From the NCBI GenBank assembly GCA_900074725.1, contig LT598454.1:254854-318853 (forward strand): 64,000 bases of DNA. Reading direction: 5' to 3'. This document shows positions 10,739-20,664 of this stretch, piece after piece. Origin of the DNA: Lachancea dasiensis (taxonomy: Eukaryota > Ascomycota > Saccharomycetes > Saccharomycetales > Saccharomycetaceae). The position numbers and the translations under genes are program-made. Under the pieces are notes generated by a model. It was not told the origin of the DNA. It did not search any database and saw only the letters and a program-made list of their open reading frames with translations. Each line of letters starts with the position of its first letter. Positions within the stretch are counted from its first letter, which is position 1.

Positions 10739-11091
10739 AGGCCAGACCTAGCTCGACCAATCTAGTGTACATAATTTAAGCTGAAATTTTTGCGACAACT
10801 GATGTACATTCATCAAGTTCTATCATTTTATCAGGGTTTTAAATGAGGCCATCACTGATAGAGATCGGAAGATCGTCATTGACACCGTTCTGGCCAGATC
10901 TTTGATTGGGTTTAACATCATTGTGTACGCAACGCCAAAAAATCGTAAAGTAAAGGCTCGCTAGGCTTGGAAGATAACTTACCAGATCGTCAAGCCCACA
11001 TTTGTTTTATATATATTTGGCTAAAACCTTCATTAGCTACCGCCATCACTTGAGTAAGCTTAAATATAGCACCGCGATACCTACCCACATC
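10739..11091 (+). promoter_or_regulatory. Intergenic region, promoter of the GLTP gene
   Basis: No gene is seen here. A TATA-like TATATAT at 11008-11014 lies about 80 bases before the ATG at 11092. Confidence 0.5.
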
Positions 11092-11682
11092 ATGAGTACC
11101 TTTTTTGATGAAATGAAGACTTCTTTTGAAGCTGTTCCTGTGGAAGAGTCGAACAAAATCACCACTTTAGCTTTCTTGGATGCCTCTGAGTCGCTAGTCA
11201 AGCTATTTGATCTTCTAGGAAACTCTGCCTTTACGGTGGTCCAGAAAGATCTGACTGGTAACATCGCCAAGATTCGTAAGAGATACGCCACGGCTCCTGC
11301 GGAATCAGCTACCTTGCAAGATTTGGTGACGAACGAACGTGGCTCAGGTCACAAGAGTGCTTCTGAAGGTCTTTTATGGCTCAACAGGGGTCTACAATTC
11401 ACGGCGCAGGCGTTGCGTGAAACCGTTGAGAACCCAACTGCGGAATTGACCAAGACCTTCACAGATGCTTACAACAAAACCTTGATCAAACACCACGGTA
11501 TTTTAGTGAGGCCTGTTTTCAAGCTTGCCATGAAAGCCTGCCCTTACAGGAAGGACTTCTTTGCCAAGCTAGGTGCAGATCAGGAGAAGGTTAACGCGCA
11601 GCTGAAAGTGTGGTTGGAAGCTTTGGAAAATATCGTTCAAATCTTGTTGGCGTTTTTGGCCACCACTTGCAAGGACTTATAA
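11092..11682 (+). CDS. Glycolipid transfer protein (GLTP fold)
   Basis: The 196-residue product is a soluble GLTP-fold protein, a family that carries sphingolipids with a sugar or phosphate head group between membranes. The ligand residues of the family can be seen in the right order: Asp53, Asn57 and Lys60 in QKDLTGNIAKIRKRY, Trp96 in GLLWLNRGLQF, and His134/135 in IKHHGILVRPVF, matching the Asp-Asn-Lys, Trp and His of human GLTP. No signal peptide or membrane segment is seen. The frame is open 30 codons further up, but that extension has no family match and the ATG at 11092 starts right before the conserved part. To my knowledge S. cerevisiae lacks a simple GLTP gene, while filamentous fungi have one (HET-C2 type). 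It lies between RPG1 and ECM33, which are adjacent in S. cerevisiae. Confidence 0.85.
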   Translation: MSTFFDEMKTSFEAVPVEESNKITTLAFLDASESLVKLFDLLGNSAFTVVQKDLTGNIAKIRKRYATAPAESATLQDLVTNERGSGHKSASEGLLWLNRGLQFTAQALRETVENPTAELTKTFTDAYNKTLIKHHGILVRPVFKLAMKACPYRKDFFAKLGADQEKVNAQLKVWLEALENIVQILLAFLATTCKDL

Positions 11683-12253
11683 ATCTAGAAGGAAGTAGAT
11701 GGAGACCTTGTAGCCCAAGTGAGCCGCATGCAAGTGTAGATTCGAAGAAAAGCTATTACATATAATGGACCATTTAATTTACAACTTATAGTTTGCGTGT
11801 ATGTATCCTCGATGGGTCTTGTATGGATTACCGGCCCAAGCAGTAAATAGGTTTACACGGTAGATATTTCCACTCTCAATTATGCCATTCCAAAAACACG
11901 GACGAAACGTTCCACGCTCGAGCCACTTGCGACTTAAAAGATAATTAATTACAATTTTAGAAACTATGGAACTCATCAACAAGAAATAATCCATCCAAAG
12001 CCTTCCATTAGGCTATTGTATTAAAGCTAGTTTCAAGTTCTCGAGACCGCCGTAACTTGTTGCATGTTGATGAGTCCCAAACCATGAGAAACTGAAAGCG
12101 CCAAACCGACGGACGAGGCAGAAACAAAATTTTGGAGGACAATAACTTCTAACAATACCACCACCACCTATGTCAATGTAAGAGGGTTGGCATGTTTTAG
12201 GATACTTGTCTTATAATTTAAAGAGGAATTCAAAACATATGTTTACCTTCCGC
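11683..12253. other. Intergenic region between convergent genes
   Basis: The 571 bases lie between the ends of the GLTP gene and ECM33. I see no coding frame of note, no tRNA and no repeat; it presumably holds two terminators. Confidence 0.5.
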
Positions 12254-13902
12254 TTACAACAAGGCAACAGCGACGGCAGCGACAGCACCCATGAAAGAAG
12301 AAGCAGGAACGATTTGACCAGCAACAGCACCGTTGGAAGATTTGGAAGCAGAAGAAGATCCAGAAGAGCCAGATGAGGTGGCAGAAGCACTACCAGAAGA
12401 AGAACCGGATGCGGTAGAAGATCCAGAAGTAGACGACAACTTGATGGAGGTAGAAGTAGCACCGTTCTTGCAAACAAAGGCATCACCTTGAATACCACCG
12501 CTCTTTTGCAGTTTCTTCAAGGAATCACAAGTGTAGTTGGAAGACTTGGTTTCAACGTCACAACCACCCTTGACGGACTTCAAGGCGCTCAACTTCAACT
12601 CGGAGAAGTTACCAACAACGTTCAAGGCAGAGCCAACGGTTTTCACGTTGTCGAAACCATCGATGTTAGACAGTCTGGTGTTGTTAGCGATGAGCAAGGC
12701 ACCACCGATTTCGGTCAAGTTGGAGAAGTCGGCGTCGGTCAATTGTTCGTTGGCGACAAGGGACAAAGTACCACCGACAGAGCCCAAAGAGCTCATGTTA
12801 AGAGAGTCGAAGGAGTTGTCAATGAAACCTAGAGAGGCGTTCACTTTCTCCAAGGCGGCGAAAGACGCAGAACTGACGTTACGCAGAGTGATGTTGTTGG
12901 CCCACTCCAGGCTGTCGAACTTAACATCGGCGTCGTTACCGTTGAAACTGACTTGCAAAGATTGAGCGACCGACTTCAATTCGGAGTCGATGTGAGCAAG
13001 ACCTCTGTTGTTGTTGACGTTGAATTCGTTAACTCTTTCCAACTTGTTGAAACCGTCGATAGATTCCAAGCTGGTGTCGGTGATTTCGATGGAGTTGACG
13101 CTCTTCAAGTTACTGGAGATGGAACTGATGGCTGGCAAGGTTTGGAACAAAATCGAGTCCACTTCTGACAAAGAGCCGAAAGAGGCAGATTCCAAAATGG
13201 TCAACAGCTTCATTTCCAACGATCCCGAGATCTTCTCTAGGTTGTCAGCAGAGAAAGACTCCAACTCGGTAGCGTTGTTAACAGACAGAGTACCTTGAAT
13301 TTCCTTGACGTTGGCCAAAGAAGCAGACCCGGTCAACGAGTCACCGCTGATGGTCAAGTCACCAACCAAAGTCTGACATCCGGAGTACTTGTCCAAGTCA
13401 GCTTGAGCAGTGACAGTGGCACCAGACTTGACGCTACAAGAAGAAGGCACACTGGAAGTGGAGTCTGCGGGGTTAAGTTAGTATTCGGACTGCTGGTCGG
13501 GACTGGACATCGCAGTCAAGCACTCACTGGCCGTGGAGTGTGAGGCGATCACGACATTGCGACGGTTTTGACAGAAGTGATGAAGCTCGAAGCTCGAGCC
13601 TCAATATAAAAATAGTCGAGTTTGGGGATCTGGGTTTGAAATTTTTTCGTGGATGTCCAAGTTTCGAGGCTGACAACAAAAGCGGTATGTGTAACAATGG
13701 ATCAATAGATCAACCCATCACTGGAAGATAACCAAAAGTCACAAACCACCCTCAGAATCTCAATAAGTCTGGCCGCACTGACTGGCATTGACCTCACGTC
13801 CAGTCCTCGTTATCAAATAAATTCATAAATATTCCACATACTGGCTGCGAGCGCAGTGGCACTTAGTAGAGCACCGGTGGCAAGTCCCGTCTTGATTTGC
13901 AT
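12254..13902 (-). CDS. ECM33: ECM33, GPI-anchored cell wall protein, two exons
   Basis: Ecm33 is a glycosylphosphatidylinositol-linked protein needed for normal cell wall architecture. The gene reads as complement(join(12254..13464, 13842..13902)), giving 423 residues (429 in S. cerevisiae). Exon 1 supplies the signal peptide (MQIKTGLATGALLSATALAA), and the Asn codon of AANSTSS spans the intron. The middle is a receptor-L-like repeat domain with many N-glycosylation sites (WANNITLRNVSS). A Ser-rich stretch follows, then a hydrophobic GPI tail ending in VAALL-type residues. The exon 2 frame has no ATG of its own near its beginning, so exon 1 is required. The intron at this place is also present in S. 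cerevisiae ECM33, while its duplicate PST1 lacks one. Confidence 0.95.
13465..13841 (-). other. Intron of ECM33 (377 bases)
   Basis: On the minus strand the donor is GTATGT (13841-13836), the branch point is TACTAAC (13483-13477) and the acceptor is CAG (13467-13465). The splice falls after the first base of codon 21. Size and place fit the conserved ECM33 intron. Confidence 0.93.
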
Positions 13903-15315
13903 AGCGAATGAATAGTTTTAGTAAAATGTGGAAAGTGGCTCAGCAAGAACAACAACAGCAATTACAACGGATCGTGTAAGTGAAAGGTTCTCGGAAAAGT
14001 CTCTTTTATTGAAAAAGTTATGAAGCTCTCAAGATATATACGCAAATTCGTCACAGTCCGGAACGGGACCAAGGAAATAGTTTCGCATCTTTAAATACTC
14101 TCTTGATTCTCTTTCCGCGCCACCCCCGCAGGCTGGTCTAGTCTGTAAAAAATTTTCTCGTACCGTGGTGGTGCGAATCAGAGATGCACATGGTTGGTGC
14201 GGCGGCTTGGATCCTCTCAACACTGACATTTCCTCGCTAATGCCGGTAAAGAAGGTCGCTGGTTGGCATGGGACGAGATAGCACGAGTGACAGATCCGAC
14301 CGCAGCGATAGCGACTTTATTTGGCACTTTCCGTTTGCAGTAAAGTTGGATCTTGTTTACCTCTACCCGGACTAGTCGCCCGACCTGAAAAAAAAGGCTA
14401 GACCAGATGCGATGCCAGTGGTGGGAGAGCAGTCCACCGATGTGGTAGGTTGAAAACACTGGATCCAGAAACGATGCAATGGTAAAGGGTCTACATTACT
14501 GTTAGCGTTGAAGCGAAGAAAAAAGTTGTAAATAAAACGTAACGACAAAAGAGTTAATAGATACCTTGTTCGGGCAGGACGAATGAGACACCGGGACATG
14601 CCTGCGAGCCCTTTGGGCTTGTGTGGTTTTACTTTCTCGAGGACGATACGATCTGTATGTTGTTGTTTCTCAATTTCCGTGAAGGATTGATGTCAAAAAC
14701 GCCAAGGGCGTTGCGGTGCGGGAAAGATGTTGGAAACTAGTGATTTACGCCGCTGTGCGCTGGGAAAAGGCAAAGATGAGTGTTACGAAGGAGACTGCCT
14801 GGGTTGGTATACTCTTGGACAGAAAGGTAAAGAGTGATATGACGGGTTATTGTTTTCGTCCGGGAAAATATTTCAATTCTGACACATGTTCCCAAAAGCT
14901 ATCATTTTTCACAGTCTACAACCCGCTTTGGAACCCGACTATTGCAACCGGATCACAAACGTGCGATGCGGATCCACCCGCTGTACATATGCAGCGATGA
15001 CTCGGGGCCTGATCGGTGCCTCCGGGATGGATCAGTTATTGGGCACAATTATGTTCGGTTTTAAAACGTTGACACTTATTTATCACTTTCTCCAATAGTG
15101 TCGCAGGCTAGTTAAGATACGCCGCAATGGGCTTAAAATGCTAACGGCAAAAAGGCTTGTAAGACGATCAAAGTTCGCTATCACTTGCATGTAGTGAATA
15201 TACCTGGACGAACTGCCCCCGACTGCGACGGTGCAAAAATGTTTGGCACAGGATGTGGAGATTGGAAGGACAATGACGCCGGTAACGTCAAAGGCTGCTA
15301 TTTATATACGCAGTT

Positions 15316-15423
15316 ATGAGGCACCACAGGGAAATTGGTGGTGGAATTGACAACTTCCAGGAGCCAGCGATGGGGCACCACAAGGAAATTGGTGGTGGAA
15401 CTGACAAGTTTCAAGAGCCAGCT
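15316..15423. repeat. Two tandem 54-base units
   Basis: Two head-to-tail copies start at 15316 and 15370, each beginning ATG(A/G)GGCACCACA. The period is 18 codons, and on the plus strand half of the differences are silent (ttc/ttt, cag/caa, gcg/gct), so it may be the trace of a peptide repeat. No long frame contains it. Confidence 0.75.
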
Positions 15424-15601
15424 ATGGTATGTAGCATGACTCTCCAGTGTTCTTGCTGATTGTATTTTTCGAGCATTATTGTAAACGAGGTCACATTTAT
15501 GCAAGGTATTTGTTGTGCTAGAGGGCGGTAGACGTTTACACCAGATCACTAAGAGCTGCAAGAGGACCTTTGCTTACATGTGTGGAGGGTTAGGATGTCG
15601 A

Positions 15602-15787
15602 ATTACAGGAGTTGGGTTTTGGATGTTTGTGCTACGAGTCAGGTTCTCGGATTACAGGAGTTGGGTTTTGGATGTTTGTGCTACGAGTCAGGTTCTCGGA
15701 TTACAGGTGTTGGTCACAGATGTTTGTGCTACGAGTCAGGTTCTCGGATTACAGGTGTTGGTCACAGATGTTCGTGCTACGAGCCAG
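15602..15787. repeat. Tandem repeat, four units of 48-49 bases
   Basis: Units begin with ATTACAGG at 15602, 15651, 15700 and 15748, the last one shortened. The first two units share GAGTTGGGTTTTGG and the last two share TGTTGGTCACAG, so two rounds of duplication are likely. The period is not a multiple of three. Confidence 0.85.
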
Positions 15788-16207
15788 ATCAAGAGTTTGA
15801 CGCCTCTTGTGTTCAAATCATATGCATCCATGATTACTTAGCTTACGTTGCCTCCACGCTGGACTCTACCCTTAAACACATCAGATACACAATTCAGCCA
15901 GATCAACTTTCGACATGGACTTGCGATCTTAAGTTTCGTATTCTGATACGAGAGCAGTAAACTGTAACGTAGTGGAGAATTGATTGGGTCTAGCTTGCAT
16001 GTAGCCGCTCTTGGATCTCCATTATATCTCTGAGACTATCACATAACGTATTACAAATTATCCACCATCAAATTAGAACTGGAGCAGCCCCCCAGACTGT
16101 ACGTGAGTGCACTTAAGAGTGTACATAGGTAAAAATGTCTCTATATCTCAAAACAACTGTGGTATGGCGTGTCCTTGTGAGTATGGGGTACCTCAGTTAC
16201 CGCCAGT

Positions 16208-16250
16208 GCCGCCATCCTGAAGAGGCTCCAACGAGAAGCAGGATGGCGGC
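16208..16250. repeat. Perfect 12-base inverted repeat
   Basis: GCCGCCATCCTG (16208-16219) and its exact reverse complement (16239-16250) flank a 19-base loop. The arms contain GCCGCC/GGCGGC, the core of Ume6-type URS1 sites. It could be a paired regulatory site or an RNA hairpin. Confidence 0.7.
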
Positions 16251-17143
16251 GCATGATCAAAACAACCAGGCGACAAACAGGTGACTGGATAAATATGGGT
16301 TTGAGACCCCGGGTCATTGAAGGAAGAAGAACCACGTTGGCGTGGGTTAGTGTTAGCGGCAGCGGTGCTAAGTTGTTAAGCCGTTAGGTAGTTCAGATCT
16401 ATGGCGGATGTGGTAAACTTTTCTCTGAGGATGTAGTTCGGTATCTAAAGGTCTGTAATGGCCTTCGAAGGCGTTTCTGGGGCGTACAGCCGGAATGTCT
16501 TACAAAATTCTACAGGAATAGTATTTGCAAGGACCCAGAAATGGAAATGAGCTGTAACCCACTCCTTTAGATCCCTGGGTAGATCAGGCGAGAGTCCTTA
16601 TTTTACTGACGTCGCCAATATCGTGTCGTACTACAATGGCCCCATGTGCATGTCCAAAGTTATCCAACCCAATGCGCGCCCAATGAGAACTAGATGACTA
16701 CCGCCTGGTGTTTCTTAGGAGTCTACTTACGATGAGGTTTGCGAGGCTGGTGATCAAGTTGCCAACCAAGCGCATCACAAACTGATGTTCATATCGTCTG
16801 GGGAACTACGAGCTGAATCTCGGGATACTGTCGAGAAGAAACGAAAGTCGACTGGTGGAGAGCTCAAAAAGCACCTTTCGCCCCCGTCCAGATCCGCGAA
16901 TCCGGGACAGCGTGCGTTATTTCGGCTGGCTCGCGAAAACGGGCACGAACATGGGCTTACCACGCGCTCCAAACAATTTCTCCTTTGTCTCCTGCAGGGA
17001 ATTTCGTCCTGCCCCAGCACACTCGGTCCTGTATTCGATTTCATTCAACACTAGCGCCACTAACGGCGAGGCGTCCACGGGCAGAGCAGCTGCTGTGCGA
17101 TCACCATGCAAACGTGCGCGGCCACGCGTGCGGGCAGCTACAT

Positions 17144-17185
17144 CACGTGAAAGATACACCCACAACCACGTGACTCTGTCACGTG
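17144..17185. promoter_or_regulatory. Cluster of three CACGTG boxes
   Basis: CACGTG occurs at 17144-17149, 17167-17172 and 17180-17185, the last followed by an A-rich run. CACGTG is bound by yeast basic helix-loop-helix factors such as Cbf1, Pho4 and Tye7. The cluster lies downstream of the only nearby gene, so its target is unclear. Confidence 0.6.
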
Positions 17186-17407
17186 CACCCAAAAAAAAGC
17201 GAAAAAACAACGCCGCCTCGAGCGCGCATTTCGCGCCGCCCCACACGACTGCACCCCCTTGCTTGAGTCTCTCATATTACATTGTATTACTGCCATACAA
17301 AAATACACTTGCGAAAGTCGCTTTTAGATAATTAAAAAAATGTCGCGGTCTTCATGTAAGCTCCGGCACGCTTCCGCACGCTTGCGCACGCTGCGCGTTC
17401 CTCCTCC

Positions 17408-17575
17408 TTACATCAACAGAGCCACGGCACCAGCCACGGCGGCTCCCAAGGCGGTGTAGCCGACGGCGTTGGAGCCGGCAGCTGGGGCGGCGTTGGAAGA
17501 GCTGCTGTTGGAGCTGTTTTGGGCGCTGGCGGCAGCAAAAACAGAGGCGGCGGCGATAACAGTGGAGAATTTCAT
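17408..17575 (-). CDS. Small GPI-type wall protein, DDR2/HOR7-like
   Basis: The 55-residue product has a signal peptide (MKFSTVIAAASVFAAASAQ), a short Asn-Ser-rich middle (NSSNSSSSNAAPAAG) and a hydrophobic C-terminal tail (YTALGAAVAGAVALLM) of the GPI type. This layout is shared by the tiny stress-induced proteins Ddr2 and Hor7. Their genes lie near SPE2 and GAD1 in S. cerevisiae, the same genes found downstream here. A TATA-like TATATAAA lies at 17682-17675 on the coding strand, about 100 bases before the ATG, and five AGGGG/CCCCT stress elements lie farther up. The frame is open 24 codons upstream, but only the ATG at 17575 begins a signal peptide. Other small GPI families look alike, so the exact ortholog is not certain. 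Confidence 0.75.
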   Translation of the reverse strand: MKFSTVIAAASVFAAASAQNSSNSSSSNAAPAAGSNAVGYTALGAAVAGAVALLM

Positions 17576-17963
17576 TGTTGGATAAAGGGTTGATTGGCGG
17601 TTTTTCGATGTGCTTCGTGAATAATAACCAAACTCTCTACAGCCCACTCCCCTTCCCTGAGCTCTGCTTATCCCTTTATATACTTTTTTTGGTGTCCCTT
17701 TCCGGGCAGTCTGCTCTCCCCTAATTCTTGTTGGTTGTGGGTATACTAAAAAAAGGCCACAGCAATACCGCTCCCAACACTAGCCACTTCTGGCTGGCTC
17801 CCACGGGCCTCTCTGGCTCCAACCCAGCCCTGTCGCCCAATCGGGATATAAGATGGGGTCTAGAAGCCCCGCCTTGTGTTGTGGCCGGAGAAGGCGCCAC
17901 GGGCCTTTCTGAGCGGAGGCTCGACGACCGGAACAGAAAACGGAGCCTATTACGTACGACGAG

Positions 17964-18751
17964 CGTAACGCGGGGCACGTGCCCGCTCGTGCTCACAGCA
18001 AACGCGTCAGCGTTTGCTGTGGGACCACGCGTAAGGCAAAGAAAAAGGGGTTTATCGGACCGCGTGCGCGCAGTGTGTGGCGTGTGCGGTTTGCTACGGC
18101 GATAAGGGGCGGCCGACGAGTACGTAATGAGCAGCGTGGGGATGCGTTTGGGCTCGGCGCTAGGGGTCGGAGCTCTTTATCCCAAAGGGGTAAAGGGGCA
18201 GCCGCAGGCTAAGGGTGACGTTAAGTGCAGCGTGATGAGCGAGCGCGTGAAAGCGATGCCGCAGTAGGAGACATCGAAAGATGCGGTGGGATATCTCGTA
18301 CGAAGGCCTGGGTGACAGTGGCGGTTACGCGTTGTGCGTCCACGTGACGAAGACTTTAGTGTATGTTGGGTATTATTACCTAATCTCTGTCAATAGTCCG
18401 GAGCCGGCACCATTCGCTGCGTCTTTAACAACACGACATTGCGAGCGATTCTGTAGAGCCTTGTGATTCTTGGCTGGCAGCGTCACAATGACTCCTTGGC
18501 ATAATCAAAGGTTCTCGGTTGTCTAAAAGCGACCTCTCTAGAGTGCTATTCGGCACATGCTTGGTGGCACTGAGTGATGCAGACTTTTTTGACGACGTTC
18601 TCGACAAAGCCTATCTACGCATCTCGTACAGGGCGCCGGTTCCTGAGCTTCAAATCACTTGGTGGCCCCTACACTGGGTCCCAATTGTCGGGTGGGGTTG
18701 CTTGGTCCTTTGAAATACATATATACATGTATATATATATATATATATATA
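17964..18751. repeat. Repeat copy A (between small wall gene and GAD1 fragment)
   Basis: This copy begins at CGTAACG and ends with an (AT)n run at 18718-18751. The order of parts (hairpin, AAAAAGGGGTTTATCGGAC, GTGTGTGGCGTGTGCGG, GGTCGGAGCTCTTT, then AATAGTCCGGAGC and the AT run) is the same in copies B and C. It differs from them much more than they differ from each other, so it is the oldest or the original copy. Confidence 0.85.
17994..18021. repeat. Hairpin of repeat A, loop GTCA
   Basis: CACAGCAAACGC and GCGTTTGCTGTG form a perfect 12-base stem around GTCA (18006-18009). In copies B and C the same stem encloses TGAC, the reverse complement. Confidence 0.9.
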
Positions 18752-18819
18752 GCCCCCGAGTTTCTGGCTAACCTAGCGTTACCACGAATTTGCCCTCCCT
18801 GCAACATTTCACAACATGT

Positions 18820-19366
18820 CTAGCACGTACCTCTATAGTTTTTTCTCTTGTGGTGACTTGCTTCGTCGTCCGCGGTGCTCTCGGGAGATGCCAAGATCAG
18901 CATCATGTTGTAAATCGCATCCCTGCGCTCACCCACACTCAGACCTTCTGGAAGTGAACTGCTACATTTGATCAGTTTCTGGACCGTCCGATGGATGTGG
19001 GTTAACAACAACTGCACCAGATCCATGCTCATCTCGGATCGGAAGACGACTCTCAACACTTCCCATTTGTCAGACCCGTCGGTGGACTGGGGAAGAGGGT
19101 AGTTTGGCACTATCCAGCCCTTAGTGCGCAGGAGCGAAGAGACCATGGCCTGTGGAATATCCGGGTACGTCTCCTGGAACTTTTTCGACAGTTTGAAAGC
19201 CACCAATGGAACGCCAGGCTTGAAACTTTCTGGCTCCTTGACAAAATCTTGTAAATGGGGTTTACCATCATCTAGCCGCTCGTGAATGCTACTTATGATC
19301 TCGAAATTGCCCTGGAATTCGTCGCTCTCCAAAAGCGCCAAACTGAAGTACCTCGCAGCAAACAGA
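18820..19366 (-). pseudogene. GAD1 3' fragment, copy 1
   Basis: This is the C-terminal 181 codons of glutamate decarboxylase, from LFAARYFSLALLESDEF to the final NYRGTC, followed by a stop. It is nearly the same as the intact gene at 32922-34616 and has kept its frame. It lacks the pyridoxal phosphate domain, so it cannot be an active decarboxylase. At 19366/19367 the match to GAD1 ends abruptly and repeat copy B begins. The frame happens to read on into the repeat, giving a 267-codon frame that I do not take as a gene. The duplication must be fairly recent or kept alike by gene conversion. Confidence 0.92.
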
Positions 19367-20056
19367 ACGTAACGCCCGGCACGTGCCCCGCTCGTGCCCA
19401 CAGCAAACGCTGACGCGTTTGCTGTGGGGGCCACGCGTAAAGCAAAGAAAAAGGGGTTTATCGGACTGCGTGGGCCCCGTGTGTGGCGTGTGCGGTTTGC
19501 TATGAGGGGGACAGCAGCGATAAGGGGCGAGTACGTAAGGAGCAGCGCGGGGATGTTTTTGGGCTCGGCGCTGGGGGTCGGAGCTCTTTGCCCCGAAAGG
19601 GTAGGAGTGACGATAGGCACCACGTGATTTATTTTTGAGTATATTCTGGGTATTACCTAATCTGTGTCAATAGTCCGGAGCTGGCTCCGTTCGCTGCGTC
19701 TAGCAACACGGAATGGCGAGCTGGTCCTGACTGGCACCTCCACAATGACTAGTTGACGTAATTAACAGTTCTCGGCCGCGGCCTTTGCGGAGGGTGTTGA
19801 CACTGATTGAAGTTTCCATACATGAAGCCTTCACATAATCTATTCACAGTCTTACTGTGCACAAAGCATTTTCACCTGAAGCGTCGCTTTGCGTACACCC
19901 AGACACAGTCTCTCCGCGCCTCTCATCCTGAGCTTCAATTCACCTGGGCTGTGGTTTCTTAGTCCTATGATATATATATATATATATATATATATAGCCC
20001 CCGAGTTTCTGGCTAACCTAGCTTGGCCGCGAAATTGTCCCCCCCCTGCAACATGT
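19367..20056. repeat. Repeat copy B
   Basis: This second copy of the GAD1-flanking repeat starts at CGTAACGCCCGGCACG and ends with an (AT)n run near 19971-19996 plus the GAD1 downstream flank (AGCCCCCGAGTTTCTGGC). It is close to copy C at 32182-32850 apart from short insertions and deletions. Confidence 0.9.
19397..19428. repeat. Hairpin of repeat B, loop TGAC
   Basis: CCCACAGCAAACGC and GCGTTTGCTGTGGG form a perfect 14-base stem around TGAC (19411-19414). Confidence 0.92.
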
Positions 20057-20428
20057 TCAGCACGTACCTCTGTAGTTCTTTCTCTTGTGGTGGCTTGCCT
20101 CGTCGTCCACGGTACTCTCCGGAGAAGCCAAGATCAGCATCATGTTGTAAATCGCATACCTGCGCTCACCCACACTCAAACCTTCTGGAATTGAATTGCT
20201 GCATTTAATCAGCTTCTGGACCGTCAGGTGAATGTGGGTTAATAGCAACTGCACCAAGTCCATGCTCATCTCAGATCTGAAGACGACTCTCAACACTTCC
20301 CATTTGTCAGAGCCGTCGGTGGACTGCGGAAGAGGGTAGTTTGGCACTATCCATCCCTTAGTGCGCAGGAGGGAAGAGATCATGGCCTGTGGTATGTCGG
20401 GATATGTTTCCTGGAACTTTTTCGACAG
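20057..20428 (-). pseudogene. GAD1 3' fragment, copy 2, downstream part
   Basis: The last 123 codons of GAD1, ending NYRGTC and a TGA stop, match the intact gene up to TTCGACAG at 20428, where foreign sequence begins. The rest of this copy resumes at 32035, 11.6 kb away. The intact gene has 28 more bases between the two break points (33294-33321), which are missing here. Confidence 0.92.
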
Positions 20429-20499
20429 GAGTCAACTTGTTTTCCAAGATCTTGAATCCAGATGGGGTTTTATGGGTATACTATATGGTTAGAAATATA

Positions 20500-20664
20500 T
20501 GGGTTGCTCGAAGATCTGTTCTTATAACTGGACCATTGGATGACAAAATGTGCATCGTGTGCATGGAGGATTTATCCCATGCGGACCATATTACAAATAA
20601 CAAATTGAAACCCAAGAGACTCCCTTGCAACCACATGTTGCATCTAGGATGTTTGAAAAGCTGA
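20500..20664 (+). pseudogene. HRD1 RING-finger fragment
   Basis: A piece of the RING domain of the ERAD ubiquitin ligase Hrd1 is visible: MCIVCMEDL, then KPKRLPCNHMLHLGCLK, with the Cys-Cys and Cys-His-His-Cys spacing and the Hrd1-typical KPKRLPC. It stops before the last pair of zinc ligands (the WMERSQTCPICR part). No start of its own is present, and the frame upstream runs in from the GAD1 fragment. The bases 20429-20500 before it are coding-like but were not identified. Confidence 0.8.

Larger units (their letters stand above)
13903..17407. other. Gene-poor gap of 3.5 kb upstream of ECM33
   Basis: Only short frames of poor quality occur here, none of which I recognise. The gap holds the ECM33 upstream region, two short tandem repeats (15316-15423 and 15602-15787), a perfect inverted repeat (16208-16250) and a GC-rich promoter-like patch with three CACGTG boxes (17144-17185). 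No centromere elements, tRNA or LTR could be recognised. It may hold noncoding transcripts or a decayed gene. Confidence 0.5.
17576..18819 (-). promoter_or_regulatory. Long upstream region of the small wall gene, rich in stress elements
   Basis: The 1.2 kb hold a TATA-like site at 17675-17682 and five AGGGG cores (18046, 18105, 18162, 18186 and 18194). On the gene's strand these read CCCCT, the Msn2/Msn4 stress response element. The GC-rich stretch from 17964 on is repeat copy A, duplicated twice near GAD1. Confidence 0.6.

Noticed and set aside
10130-10772. Minus-strand frames rich in WSWS or LELE opposite RPG1
   Set aside because: They are the antisense of the Ala-Pro repeat tract of RPG1.
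15602-15787. CRISPR array
   Set aside because: Units are directly tandem without spacers, and the genome is a yeast.
16855-17331. A 158-codon plus-strand frame in the GC-rich patch
   Set aside because: GC-rich DNA is open by chance here; the product is basic and without any family features.
13903-17407. Centromere
   Set aside because: I looked for a CDEI-like site, an AT-rich CDEII and a CDEIII with CCGAA within one 200-base span and found none; the CACGTG cluster lies in GC-rich DNA.
19367-19623. Reading the GAD1 copy 1 fragment and repeat B as one 267-codon gene
   Set aside because: The part beyond 19366 is repeat DNA that is noncoding in the other copies; the frame is open by chance.
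20389-20664. A 90-codon gene starting inside the GAD1 fragment
   Set aside because: It joins antisense GAD1 sequence to the HRD1 piece across the insertion point; only the HRD1 part is protein-like.
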